From: an uncultured Clostridium sp.
GTDB taxonomy: Bacteria; Bacillota_A; Clostridia; Lachnospirales; Lachnospiraceae
Assembly: GCA_900556965.1 (NCBI GenBank)
Contig: USQV01000051.1
Span: 1-6,878, forward strand
Reading direction: 5' to 3'
DNA: 6,878 nucleotides
The position numbers and the translations under genes are program-made. Below the pieces are notes generated by a model that saw nothing but the letters and a program-made list of their open reading frames with translations, ran no database searches and was not told the DNA's origin. Shown piece after piece: positions 1 to 5,735 of the stretch; positions within the stretch are counted from its first letter, which is position 1; each line of letters starts with the position of its first letter.

Positions 1-92
1 GTGTACTGCTCTGTTTGATCCTGCTCCTCTGCGTGGTTTTGCTGCCCGGCCTGATCCGGCTCTCCGGCGTGGTTCTGCTCCCCGGCTTGATC
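1..92 (-). repeat. 36-bp tandem repeat encoding a 12-residue hydrophilic repeat in the ATPase tail
   Basis: On the minus strand, units begin at 92, 56 and 20, each opening with gatca(a/g) and repeating every 36 bp. They encode DQAGEQNHAGEP, DQAGQQNHAEEQ and the start of a third unit, DQTEQY. The period is a multiple of three and keeps the frame, so it is a coding repeat and not decay. The last unit is cut by the window edge, so copy number is unknown. Composition (Asp, Gln, Glu, Asn, His, Gly, Ala) suggests a disordered tail. The His residues recur once per unit. Confidence 0.85.
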
Positions 93-1043
93 TGTCTTCC
101 CGGCTGCCTCCCGGACAACATGCCGAGCAGTGGCATGGGCGGTCGGGTAATCTACATCATTTTCAGAGAGGATTCCCACCACAAAGGGGATCCTCTCCCT
201 TTGAAGACGCCAGAAGGTCTGTTTTCCGGTTCCGCCCCCGGCGATCACAAACACCCGTGGCTCGCCCTGGGGGGCTGAAAACTCTGCTGTACCGCTTCCG
301 ACATCAAAGCTTCCCTGAAGCATCCCGAACAGCTGCTCCATATATCCGGGAACAAATATTTCCTCCGGCGTACCAAAGTGCTCCACCCGGCCATTCCTTA
401 CGCATGCAAGCATGTCCGAAACGCGCTCGGCAAGATCCAGCTCATGGAGTGACATCACTACGGATATCTGCTTTTTTCCGGCCATCTCCCGCAGTATAGT
501 AAGAAATTCCAGTTTGTATTTAATATCAAGATGAGAGGTCGGTTCGTCTAAAAGAAGCATCTGTGGCTCCTGACAAACGGCCCGGGCAAGCATGACTCTC
601 TGGCGCTGTCCATCACTCAGACAGTCAAAGGGTCTGTCTGCCAGATCGGAAACGGCTACGAGCTCCATTGCCTCCGAAACAGCCTCTTTATCGCGTGCTG
701 ACAAAAGCCCAAAACGACCTGTATAAGGATATCGCCCGGCCTCCACTACCTCCCGGCACGTCAAAAATTCACCGGATGGCTTCTCCGTAAATACAACCGC
801 TATTTTTTTCGCAAGCTCCTTTCTCGGAATCTGCTCCAGCCGCTTTCCATCCAGCCAAACCGTTCCCTGTACTGTGGGGAGCAGTCCGGCAAGTGTTTTT
901 AATATCGTTGATTTTCCGGCTCCGTTGGGGCCGATCAACGTCAGGATCCTGCCTCGATCCCCCCATATCCGGATTTCCTCCGCTACGCAGGTTCCGTGAT
1001 AACCGACTGCAAGATCTTCTGTATGAAAAAAATGATTTTCCAT
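1..1043 (-). CDS. FecE/BtuD-type ABC transporter ATPase with extra C-terminal domain (3' end beyond window)
   Basis: This is the ATP-hydrolysing subunit of a type II (iron-complex/cobalamin-like) importer, acting on the cytoplasmic face of the membrane. The frame is open from an ATG at 1043 to the window edge, giving 347 codons without a stop. Seen: Walker A GPNGAGKST at residues 38-46, signature LSDGQ at 142-146 (LSGGQ is usual), Walker B LLLLDEP-like stretch ending DE at 166-167, D-loop SHLD and switch His200. The Q-loop position reads VVFTEK, without the usual Gln. FecE-type ATPases are usually about 250-270 residues. Here a second segment (about 262-313) follows, with VFVIAGGGTGK and VGILSENDVDY, resembling a small Rossmann-like nucleotide-binding fold, and then a 12-residue repeat. 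Start choice: AGGGAG at 1049-1054 lies 5 nt upstream, inside the permease gene end. Only 2 nt separate it from the permease stop, so the two are translationally linked. Substrate is not determinable. Confidence 0.93.
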   Translation of the reverse strand, partial: MENHFFHTEDLAVGYHGTCVAEEIRIWGDRGRILTLIGPNGAGKSTILKTLAGLLPTVQGTVWLDGKRLEQIPRKELAKKIAVVFTEKPSGEFLTCREVVEAGRYPYTGRFGLLSARDKEAVSEAMELVAVSDLADRPFDCLSDGQRQRVMLARAVCQEPQMLLLDEPTSHLDIKYKLEFLTILREMAGKKQISVVMSLHELDLAERVSDMLACVRNGRVEHFGTPEEIFVPGYMEQLFGMLQGSFDVGSGTAEFSAPQGEPRVFVIAGGGTGKQTFWRLQRERIPFVVGILSENDVDYPTAHATARHVVREAAGKTDQAGEQNHAGEPDQAGQQNHAEEQDQTEQY

Positions 1044-1045
1044 CT

Positions 1046-2071
1046 CTACTCCCTTCCCCTCTTGCGCCGCAGCATGATAAGGATCACGATCGGAGCACCG
1101 AATACCGCTGTCACCGTGCTGATTGAAATCTCAGAGGGCGCCAATATTATGCGGGCGATCAGGTCGCAAAACAAGCAAAATACGCTTCCGCCCAGAAAAC
1201 AGGCCGGGATCAGGATAAGCGGACGCGATGTGCGAAAAGTCTGCCTCACAAGATGCGGAACTGCGATCCCCACAAAGGATACCGGTCCGGCAAACGCTAC
1301 GATACAGCCGGAAAGAAGACTGGAAAGAAGAACCATATATATTCTGAGGCGTTTTACGTCTACGCCCATGCTCTTTGCACTGGCCTCCCCCATCTGATAG
1401 GCGTTGATCGGCTTTGCCAGAAAAAACACGGCAAGGGAAGCCGGAAATGCCACCAGACAGATCACTGCTACATTTTCCCATGAAATACCAGAAAAGCTTC
1501 CTCTCGACCAGTTATGAAGATTCACGATATCTGCATCATCGGCGAAGGTTACGAGGATGTCCGTTATTGCCGAACAAATGTAGCCGATCATGCTTCCGCT
1601 GACGATCAGCCCCGCAATGTGCTCAACTCGGCCGGACATAATGAGAACCAGCCCCATAGAAAGCAGAGAACCCAAAAATGCGGCGGTGATCATGGCCGCA
1701 GAACTCAGCCGCCATGCGTTTCCAAGGGAAAAGATCATTATGACTGCCACCATGAGCTTAGCACCTGACGAGATTCCAAGGACAAATGGGCCTGCGATCG
1801 GATTGCGGAAAAATGTCTGAAGAAGATACCCGGAGAGTGCCAGCGCACCGCCCAAGACCGCTGCCGCCAGAGTACGCGGAAGGCGGATCTTCCAGATGAT
1901 CCCCCTCACTGTTTCGGACACCTCCTGCCCCATAAAGAAGCGAAGCGTTTCACGAAAAGGCAGCGATACGCTCCCGGCACAGATATTCCATGCCATAAGG
2001 AAAAGAAGCAGCACAAAAAGCACTGCAAACGCTGAAAAATACCATGTTTCCGCCCGTCTATTCCCTTTCAT
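1046..2071 (-). CDS. FecCD/BtuC-family ABC transporter permease
   Basis: This is the membrane-spanning channel subunit of an iron-complex/heme/cobalamin-type importer, taking substrate from the binding protein encoded just upstream. The 341-residue length matches the family (about 330-350). Seen: a first membrane helix after a basic N-terminus (residues 11-32), the conserved stretch RLPRTLAAAVLGGALALSG near 63-81 followed by Q-T-F-x-RNPIAGP, the GPVSFVGIAVPHLVR motif near 263-277 that forms the family's coupling and gating region, and the C-terminal PSEI-x-TAVFGAP motif before a basic tail. Several further hydrophobic segments fit roughly 9-10 helices. The ATG at 2071 gives a typical N-terminus. 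The closest purine-rich site, AGGGAG at 2085-2090, is 13 nt away, which is rather far. It lies 31 nt after the binding-protein stop and 2 nt before the ATPase, so one operon is likely. Family assignment is firm; substrate is unknown. Confidence 0.95.
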   Translation of the reverse strand: MKGNRRAETWYFSAFAVLFVLLLFLMAWNICAGSVSLPFRETLRFFMGQEVSETVRGIIWKIRLPRTLAAAVLGGALALSGYLLQTFFRNPIAGPFVLGISSGAKLMVAVIMIFSLGNAWRLSSAAMITAAFLGSLLSMGLVLIMSGRVEHIAGLIVSGSMIGYICSAITDILVTFADDADIVNLHNWSRGSFSGISWENVAVICLVAFPASLAVFFLAKPINAYQMGEASAKSMGVDVKRLRIYMVLLSSLLSGCIVAFAGPVSFVGIAVPHLVRQTFRTSRPLILIPACFLGGSVFCLFCDLIARIILAPSEISISTVTAVFGAPIVILIMLRRKRGRE

Positions 2072-2102
2072 ATACTGCTTTTTGCTCCCTTCTGTCCCTA
2101 AT

Positions 2103-3947
2103 TTACTTTAAACGATAGAGATATTTTGTTTCCGCAGGATCCGGATTCTCCTCTGTCAGCATAACATGGATATCGGATGCGAAATCACCTAATGCCATAG
2201 ATTTCTGATACAGGTTCTCAGCAGTACACCATACATTGCCCTCTTTTACTGCCTTAAAATCGGAAAGAAGCCCGCTTTTTTCGAGCAGCTCCTCCACGGT
2301 CTCTATCGTTCCTCCAACCGCACTGTTGTAGATCAGATAGTCTGCATCCTTAGCTGCCGCATAAAATTCTTCCATCTGCATGGACATGGAGGAGCTTTTG
2401 TTGCTGTCCTCACTTACGCCGAAGATATAGGTGCCTCCTGCCTGTTCGATAAGTCGCGGGATATAGTCGGACGGCTTTTTCACGTTAACAGCTCCATTTG
2501 TCATAATGTAAAAAAATGCAACTGTCTTTCCCGTCTTTTCACCGCTTCCGGCAAACTCCATAGCCGCCTTTTGTGCCTCAAAGGCTTCCTTTGCTTTTTC
2601 ATCCTTTCCCGTCAGGGCACCATAAAACAGGATCCACTCCATGCGCCCCAGCGGATCGGTTTCATGACTGGAATAGTCCACCACCACCGGAACGCCTACG
2701 CTCTCCAGCTTTTCTCTGACCTCCGGAGTATGGCCGATCATGGTATTCTCAACCGCCAGCTCACAGTGCTCCGACAAGATTCTCTCATAATCCGGGGTAC
2801 TGTATTTTCCGGCATAAAGGATTTCTCCGGATCGCATTGCGTCCTTTGCCTCATCAATATACCAGCCGTCCTCATTCGTCGCCGAAAGTCTTATATCCTC
2901 GAGGGCATCAAGCTCACGCATCATATCCATTGCGGCAGAGGCCGCAAGATAAATATTTTTGACCGGGACTGTCAGGACTGTCACATCATCGGGGAGAGCT
3001 TCGGAAAGGGCCTCAAGCTCCGGCTGGCCTGTGGACTGGGTTTCCGGCTGACCCGTGGACTGGGTTTCCGACTGGCCTGCTTCTTCTGTGGGGACAAGGA
3101 ACAATCTTCGTCCATCTGAAACAGAAATAAGCTTGCAGCCATTTTCAAACCGATCGATGGAAAACTCCTTCGCATACTCCAGCTGCAATCGTTCCATACC
3201 TCCCAAAGCTTTTGGCAGCTTCTCCTTCTCTGCATCGGTAAACCCCATCGGTCTCTTATCTTCAGAAGTGGCTTTGCCTGACTCCGTTTCATTTACGGAA
3301 GCTGCACCTGCCGTTCCTTTTTCCTTCCCGGCGGCCGCCGCGTCCGCTGTTGTTTTATTTCCTGTGGCCGCACCACTGCAGCCGGAAAGGAAAAGCATAG
3401 TAAGAATCATTCCCATTGCTGCACCCTTAGCTGCTTTTGCTGCTTTGGCTGCTTTTGCCGCATTCCCTGCTTCTGGCGCGTTTGATGCGTTTGACGCTTT
3501 TCCTGCTTTCCCGGATTTTCCTGCATTTCCGTTCTTTTTTCTCCGCATATACATCAGTATACCGAATAGAGCAAGGATCAGAGCACCTCCAATATAAAAA
3601 CCGAGCTTTCCAGACTTTTCCTGCACCACGGAGGTACTGTCAAATGTCAGCGTATATTCGATTTCATGGGGGACACTCATTGCCGTTGTATCAGCCGTTA
3701 CCGGGATCGGCACATCGAGCTGTTCGACCGGGATCCGGAAAACTGAATTTCCCGTGCTGTTCACCGGAAAATACTGTTCACCGTCCACGCGCATGTAATC
3801 ATAATTTCCACTGCTCCATTCGATGACCGCCTCGGCCTGTCCTTTCTCTACTATAAGAGCAGTAGGAGAGGTGACGGACGCTCTCCCCGAGCCGCCGTCA
3901 AGCTCAATACTAACCATATATTCACCATCTTTAAGATCCAGTATCAT
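2103..3947 (-). CDS. Composite surface protein: beta domain, membrane anchor, internal lipobox and FecB/BtuF-like substrate-binding domain
   Basis: 614 residues from the ATG at 3947; GGAGG at 3959-3963 lies 11 nt upstream. A TTG six codons earlier overlaps that site and is less likely. Order seen: residues 5-105, a beta-rich extracellular-type domain (DGEYMVSIEL, WSSGNYDYM, PHEIEYTLTF) that recalls NEAT-like modules although I cannot assign a family; 115-134, a membrane helix followed by RRKK; 140-175, a linker with a three-residue Lys/Asn-Ala period; 178-190, a short hydrophobic stretch ending in lipobox LSGC (Cys190); then a low-complexity linker, and from about 269 to 594 a Peripla_BP_2 (PF01497)-type binding domain (VPVKNIYL, YERILSEHCELAV, VNVKKPSDYIP, AGGTYIF). 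The latter binds an iron complex, heme or corrinoid in this family. No signal peptide precedes the first domain, and an in-frame TGA lies nine codons above the TTG. It probably reflects two joined genes, 5'-shortened. It heads the operon with permease and ATPase. Confidence 0.85.
   Translation of the reverse strand: MILDLKDGEYMVSIELDGGSGRASVTSPTALIVEKGQAEAVIEWSSGNYDYMRVDGEQYFPVNSTGNSVFRIPVEQLDVPIPVTADTTAMSVPHEIEYTLTFDSTSVVQEKSGKLGFYIGGALILALFGILMYMRRKKNGNAGKSGKAGKASNASNAPEAGNAAKAAKAAKAAKGAAMGMILTMLFLSGCSGAATGNKTTADAAAAGKEKGTAGAASVNETESGKATSEDKRPMGFTDAEKEKLPKALGGMERLQLEYAKEFSIDRFENGCKLISVSDGRRLFLVPTEEAGQSETQSTGQPETQSTGQPELEALSEALPDDVTVLTVPVKNIYLAASAAMDMMRELDALEDIRLSATNEDGWYIDEAKDAMRSGEILYAGKYSTPDYERILSEHCELAVENTMIGHTPEVREKLESVGVPVVVDYSSHETDPLGRMEWILFYGALTGKDEKAKEAFEAQKAAMEFAGSGEKTGKTVAFFYIMTNGAVNVKKPSDYIPRLIEQAGGTYIFGVSEDSNKSSSMSMQMEEFYAAAKDADYLIYNSAVGGTIETVEELLEKSGLLSDFKAVKEGNVWCTAENLYQKSMALGDFASDIHVMLTEENPDPAETKYLYRLK
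3020..3079 (-). repeat. 24-bp tandem repeat in binding-protein linker
   Basis: Two nearly identical 24-bp units (3020-3043 and 3044-3067) and a half unit (3068-3079) encode an 8-residue repeat of the form GQ(S/P)ETQST in a hydrophilic insert near residues 292-310. It sits between the first beta strands of the binding domain and the PDDVTVLTVPV strand, where the family normally has a short loop, so it is a lineage-specific insertion in a surface-exposed loop. Confidence 0.85.
3414..3428 (-). promoter_or_regulatory. Possible internal ribosome binding site and start for the lipoprotein half
   Basis: On the minus strand, AAGGG (3428-3424) is followed after 7 nt by an in-frame ATG (3416-3414). 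Translation from there would give MGMILTMLFLSGC, a very short lipoprotein-type signal with its cleavage cysteine, fused to the binding domain. Spacing is ideal, but the signal would lack its own basic N-terminus unless the upstream AKAAK stretch is also translated. Internal initiation is a possibility, not established. Confidence 0.4.
3423..3530 (-). repeat. 9-bp periodic coding repeat (x-Lys/Asn-Ala linker)
   Basis: About twelve units of 9 bp encode triplets such as GKA, SNA, GNA and AKA between the RRKK end of the membrane helix and the internal lipoprotein signal. The most regular part encodes AKA repeated four times. Such a repeat can change length by slippage in steps of three codons without losing frame, and it lies exactly at the suspected junction of the two ancestral genes. 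Confidence 0.8.
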
Positions 3948-4071
3948 GATCGTTATATCCTCCAAAGCTTTTCTCGCTGACCAGAATCACACGCCAAATC
4001 TCACGGACGTTCGACTTGAATGTAAAGCGGACATTCGCAATCCGCGTTCAATTTCTTTCTGATATTCAGCT
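3948..4071 (-). other. Leader region of the transporter operon with competing small hairpins
   Basis: About 124 nt lie between the predicted transcription start and the first ATG. On the minus strand, GCGGA (4045-4041) can pair with TCCGC (4031-4027). An alternative pairs GAATGT (4036-4031) with ACATTC (4023-4018). The two stems overlap, so they exclude each other. In plus-strand terms, CGGACRTTCG also occurs twice, at 4004-4013 and 4028-4037, 24 bp apart. No signal peptide is encoded here in any minus frame, and I do not see a cobalamin B12-box or other riboswitch core I recognise. Confidence 0.35.
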
Positions 4072-4077
4072 TATGCC

Positions 4078-4106
4078 ATATTAACACAGAAAAAAGTCCT
4101 TCGCAA
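4078..4106 (-). promoter_or_regulatory. Predicted sigma-A promoter of the transporter operon
   Basis: On the minus strand, a -35 element TTGCGA (4106-4101) and a -10 element TAATAT (4083-4078) are separated by 17 bp, and the -10 is preceded by TG-T in extended -10 position. Predicted transcription starts near 4071. It reads away from the alcohol dehydrogenase promoter, with about 75 bp between the two -35 boxes. Confidence 0.55.
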
Positions 4107-4181
4107 CTGTTCCATTCCGGGAATTGCCTTAATGATTTTTGTTAATATGTCCAAAAAAAGACAATATCTGGGAAATACCTA

Positions 4182-4210
4182 TTGACATTTCCCTCATTTG
4201 TTGTTAAACT
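4182..4210 (+). promoter_or_regulatory. Predicted sigma-A promoter of the alcohol dehydrogenase gene
   Basis: A perfect -35 TTGACA (4182-4187) is followed after 17 bp by TAAACT (4205-4210, four of six -10 matches). Transcription would begin around 4217, giving an untranslated leader of about 108 nt. The start point falls inside a Rex-like palindrome. Confidence 0.65.
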
Positions 4211-4214
4211 AATA

Positions 4215-4232
4215 TTGTTAAACAATTAACGT
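4215..4232 (+). promoter_or_regulatory. Rex-like operator overlapping the transcription start
   Basis: The sequence TTGTTAA-ACAA-TTAACGT matches the Firmicutes Rex operator form TTGTTAA-N4-TTAACAA at 12 of 14 fixed positions, only the last two bases differing. Rex is a repressor that leaves DNA when the NADH/NAD+ ratio is high, and in clostridia it commonly controls alcohol dehydrogenase and other NADH-reoxidising genes. The site lies just after the -10 box, where bound repressor would block initiation. The GTTAAA core also appears at 4203 and 4231, exactly 14 bp to either side of the one at 4217. The rex gene itself is not in the window. Confidence 0.7.
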
Positions 4233-4308
4233 TAAATTATTAGCGCGACGATTGTGTTAAACGTTCCATACCATTTAATATATTCACATTGAACCATTAT
4301 AATCTAAT

Positions 4309-4314
4309 AGGAGG
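4309..4314 (+). promoter_or_regulatory. Strong ribosome binding site fixing the alcohol dehydrogenase start
   Basis: AGGAGG is placed 10 nt before the ATG at 4325 and 13 nt before a second ATG at 4328. An in-frame TTG at 4289 lies upstream of the site and would add twelve residues with no family similarity, so it is rejected as the start. Confidence 0.85.
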
Positions 4315-4324
4315 ATATGCTGCT

Positions 4325-5506
4325 ATGATGAGATTTACTTTACCGAGAGACATGTACTACGGAAAAGGTGCTTTAGAGGATTTAAAGAACCTGTCCGGTA
4401 AGAAAGCAATCGTTGTATCAGGCGGAAGCTCTATGCGTAAGGCTGGTTTCCTTGATAAGATCGAGGGCTACCTGAAGGAAGCCGGAATGGAAGTAAGATT
4501 CTTTGAAGGCGTTGAGCCGGATCCGTCTGTTGAAACTGTTATGAAGGGCGCTGCAGCTATGAAGGAATTTGAGCCGGATTGGATCGTTGCAATCGGCGGC
4601 GGTTCCCCAATCGATGCTGCAAAGGCTATGTGGGCATTCTATGAGCATCCGGATACCACATTCGAGGCTCTCTGCGTCCCGTTCAACTTCCCGAAGCTTC
4701 GTAACAAAGCTCATTTCTGTGCGATCCCGACTACCTCCGGTACCGCTACAGAAGTAACTGCATTCTCTGTAATTACTGACTACTCTAAGGGAATTAAATA
4801 TCCGCTGGCAGACTTTGAGATCACTCCTGATGTTGCTATCCTTGATCCGAATCTTGTTGCATCCCTTCCGGCTAAGCAGGTTGCTTATACAGGTATGGAT
4901 GCCCTCACCCATGCGATCGAGGCTTATGTTTCCACACTTCATACCCCATTTACCGATCCGTTAGCAATCAAGGCTATCGAGATGGTACATGACTTCCTTC
5001 CGGCATCCTACAACGGAAACATGGATGCAAGAGAGCAGATGCACTATGCACAGTGTCTTGCAGGTCAGGCATTCTCCAATGCCCTCCTCGGCATTGTTCA
5101 TTCTATGGCTCATAAGACAGGCGCTGCCTTCTCAACCGGACATATCCCGCACGGCTGCGCAAATGCGATCTACCTTCCATACGTTATCCAGTTCAATGCA
5201 CATGAGCCGGAAGCAAAACGTCGTTATGCAGATATCGCAAGAAGAATCGGTCTTGGCGGAACCTCCGAGGAATCTCAGGTTAATGCTTTATGCGATATGA
5301 TTCACGCATTCAACGCAAAGTTAAATATTCCGAACAACCTGAAGGAATTCGGTATCGATGAAGCAGAATTCAAATCCAAGGTTGCTCAGATCGCAGTTAA
5401 TGCTGTTGGTGATGCATGTACCGGTTCCAACCCGAGAACCATCACACCGGAGCAGATGGAAAAACTGTTCGTATGCACTTACTACGGAACAGAGGTTGAC
5501 TTCTAA
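4325..5506 (+). CDS. Iron-containing (type III) alcohol dehydrogenase, NAD(P)H-dependent
   Basis: This is a cytoplasmic enzyme that interconverts an aldehyde and its alcohol with NAD(P)H, probably in the final NADH-reoxidising step of fermentation (ethanol, butanol or a diol). It has 393 residues, within the family's usual 380-400. Seen: dinucleotide-binding GGGSPIDAAK from about residue 91, PTTSGTATE near 136-144, metal ligands Asp192 and His196 in GMDALTHAIE, His259 in GIVHSMAH with the neighbouring His263, and His276 in HIPHGCANA. These correspond in order and spacing to the Fe(II) ligands and active-site His of E. coli FucO. The C-terminal DACTGSNPRTITPEQM is typical of clostridial members and of the AdhE alcohol dehydrogenase half, but no aldehyde dehydrogenase half is present. 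It is single-gene, with its own promoter, Rex-like operator and terminator. Codons appear strongly biased, suggesting high expression. Exact substrate is unknown. Confidence 0.96.
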   Translation: MMRFTLPRDMYYGKGALEDLKNLSGKKAIVVSGGSSMRKAGFLDKIEGYLKEAGMEVRFFEGVEPDPSVETVMKGAAAMKEFEPDWIVAIGGGSPIDAAKAMWAFYEHPDTTFEALCVPFNFPKLRNKAHFCAIPTTSGTATEVTAFSVITDYSKGIKYPLADFEITPDVAILDPNLVASLPAKQVAYTGMDALTHAIEAYVSTLHTPFTDPLAIKAIEMVHDFLPASYNGNMDAREQMHYAQCLAGQAFSNALLGIVHSMAHKTGAAFSTGHIPHGCANAIYLPYVIQFNAHEPEAKRRYADIARRIGLGGTSEESQVNALCDMIHAFNAKLNIPNNLKEFGIDEAEFKSKVAQIAVNAVGDACTGSNPRTITPEQMEKLFVCTYYGTEVDF

Positions 5507-5577
5507 TTTTGCTAGATAATGATACCCTCCCCGATATCATAACTTATACTTAATATAATTATCTAATCCCCACTTAA

Positions 5578-5645
5578 AAGACCGTTTGGATATGCCATAG
5601 GATTTTGTTCCTCCCTCCCGGCAATCCAAACGGTCTTATTTTTTT
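5578..5645 (+). terminator. Intrinsic terminator of the alcohol dehydrogenase gene
   Basis: A perfect 14-bp stem pairs AAGACCGTTTGGAT (5578-5591) with ATCCAAACGGTCTT (5624-5637). After a bulged A it continues with TGCC (5593-5596) and GGCA (5620-5623). Inside the loop, AGGA (5599-5602) can pair with TCCT (5609-5612). A run of seven T (5639-5645) follows. The stem is unusually long and the loop large for a simple terminator. For minus-strand transcripts from the hicB-like gene it offers only a TTTT after the stem, so it may stop these weakly too. Confidence 0.85.
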
Positions 5646-5650
5646 GATTT

Positions 5651-5720
5651 GATTCAGCTTTTGGGCTGATTCGATTCCGGCTTTCCGGCTGGTTCGATTC
5701 AGTAGTTCCGGACGATTGAT
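5651..5720. repeat. Degenerate 22/23-bp tandem repeat downstream of the hicB-like gene
   Basis: Units beginning GATTC occur at 5651, 5673 and 5696, with a decayed further start at 5714. Unit lengths of 22 and 23 bp are not multiples of three, so this is not a coding repeat now. On the minus strand, two neighbouring units each read ESNQP(E/K)S in different frames, which suggests a former in-frame hydrophilic repeat that has decayed. Otherwise the stretch from the terminator to the hicB-like stop holds nothing I recognise. Confidence 0.5.
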
Positions 5721-5735
5721 CCTGTTTCTGCCCCT

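Noticed and set aside
2571..3597. Two long plus-strand open frames (about 180 codons each) across the binding-protein gene
   Set aside because: They mirror the minus-strand gene, including its repeats, and show no ribosome binding site or known domain.
3948..3965. TTG start for the composite binding protein
   Set aside because: It overlaps the GGAGG that serves the ATG at 3947; the six extra residues do not form a signal peptide.
3948..4071. Cobalamin riboswitch in the transporter leader
   Set aside because: The leader is too short and I find no B12-box; the substrate therefore cannot be argued from it.
4289..4324. Upstream TTG start for the alcohol dehydrogenase adding twelve residues
   Set aside because: It lies upstream of the AGGAGG ribosome binding site, and the added residues have no counterpart in the family.
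4418..4942. 174-codon open frame on the minus strand inside the alcohol dehydrogenase
   Set aside because: It is antisense to a confidently identified enzyme and has no recognisable motif; strong codon bias of the real gene leaves such open frames.
5514..5540. Fur-box-like GATAATGATA and a small ATGATA/TATCAT stem
   Set aside because: It lies downstream of a gene, not at a promoter; the right half of a Fur box is absent, and no T run follows the stem.
5554..5559. Perfect TATAAT after the alcohol dehydrogenase
   Set aside because: No -35 element at 16-18 bp and no gene before the terminator that follows within 20 bp.
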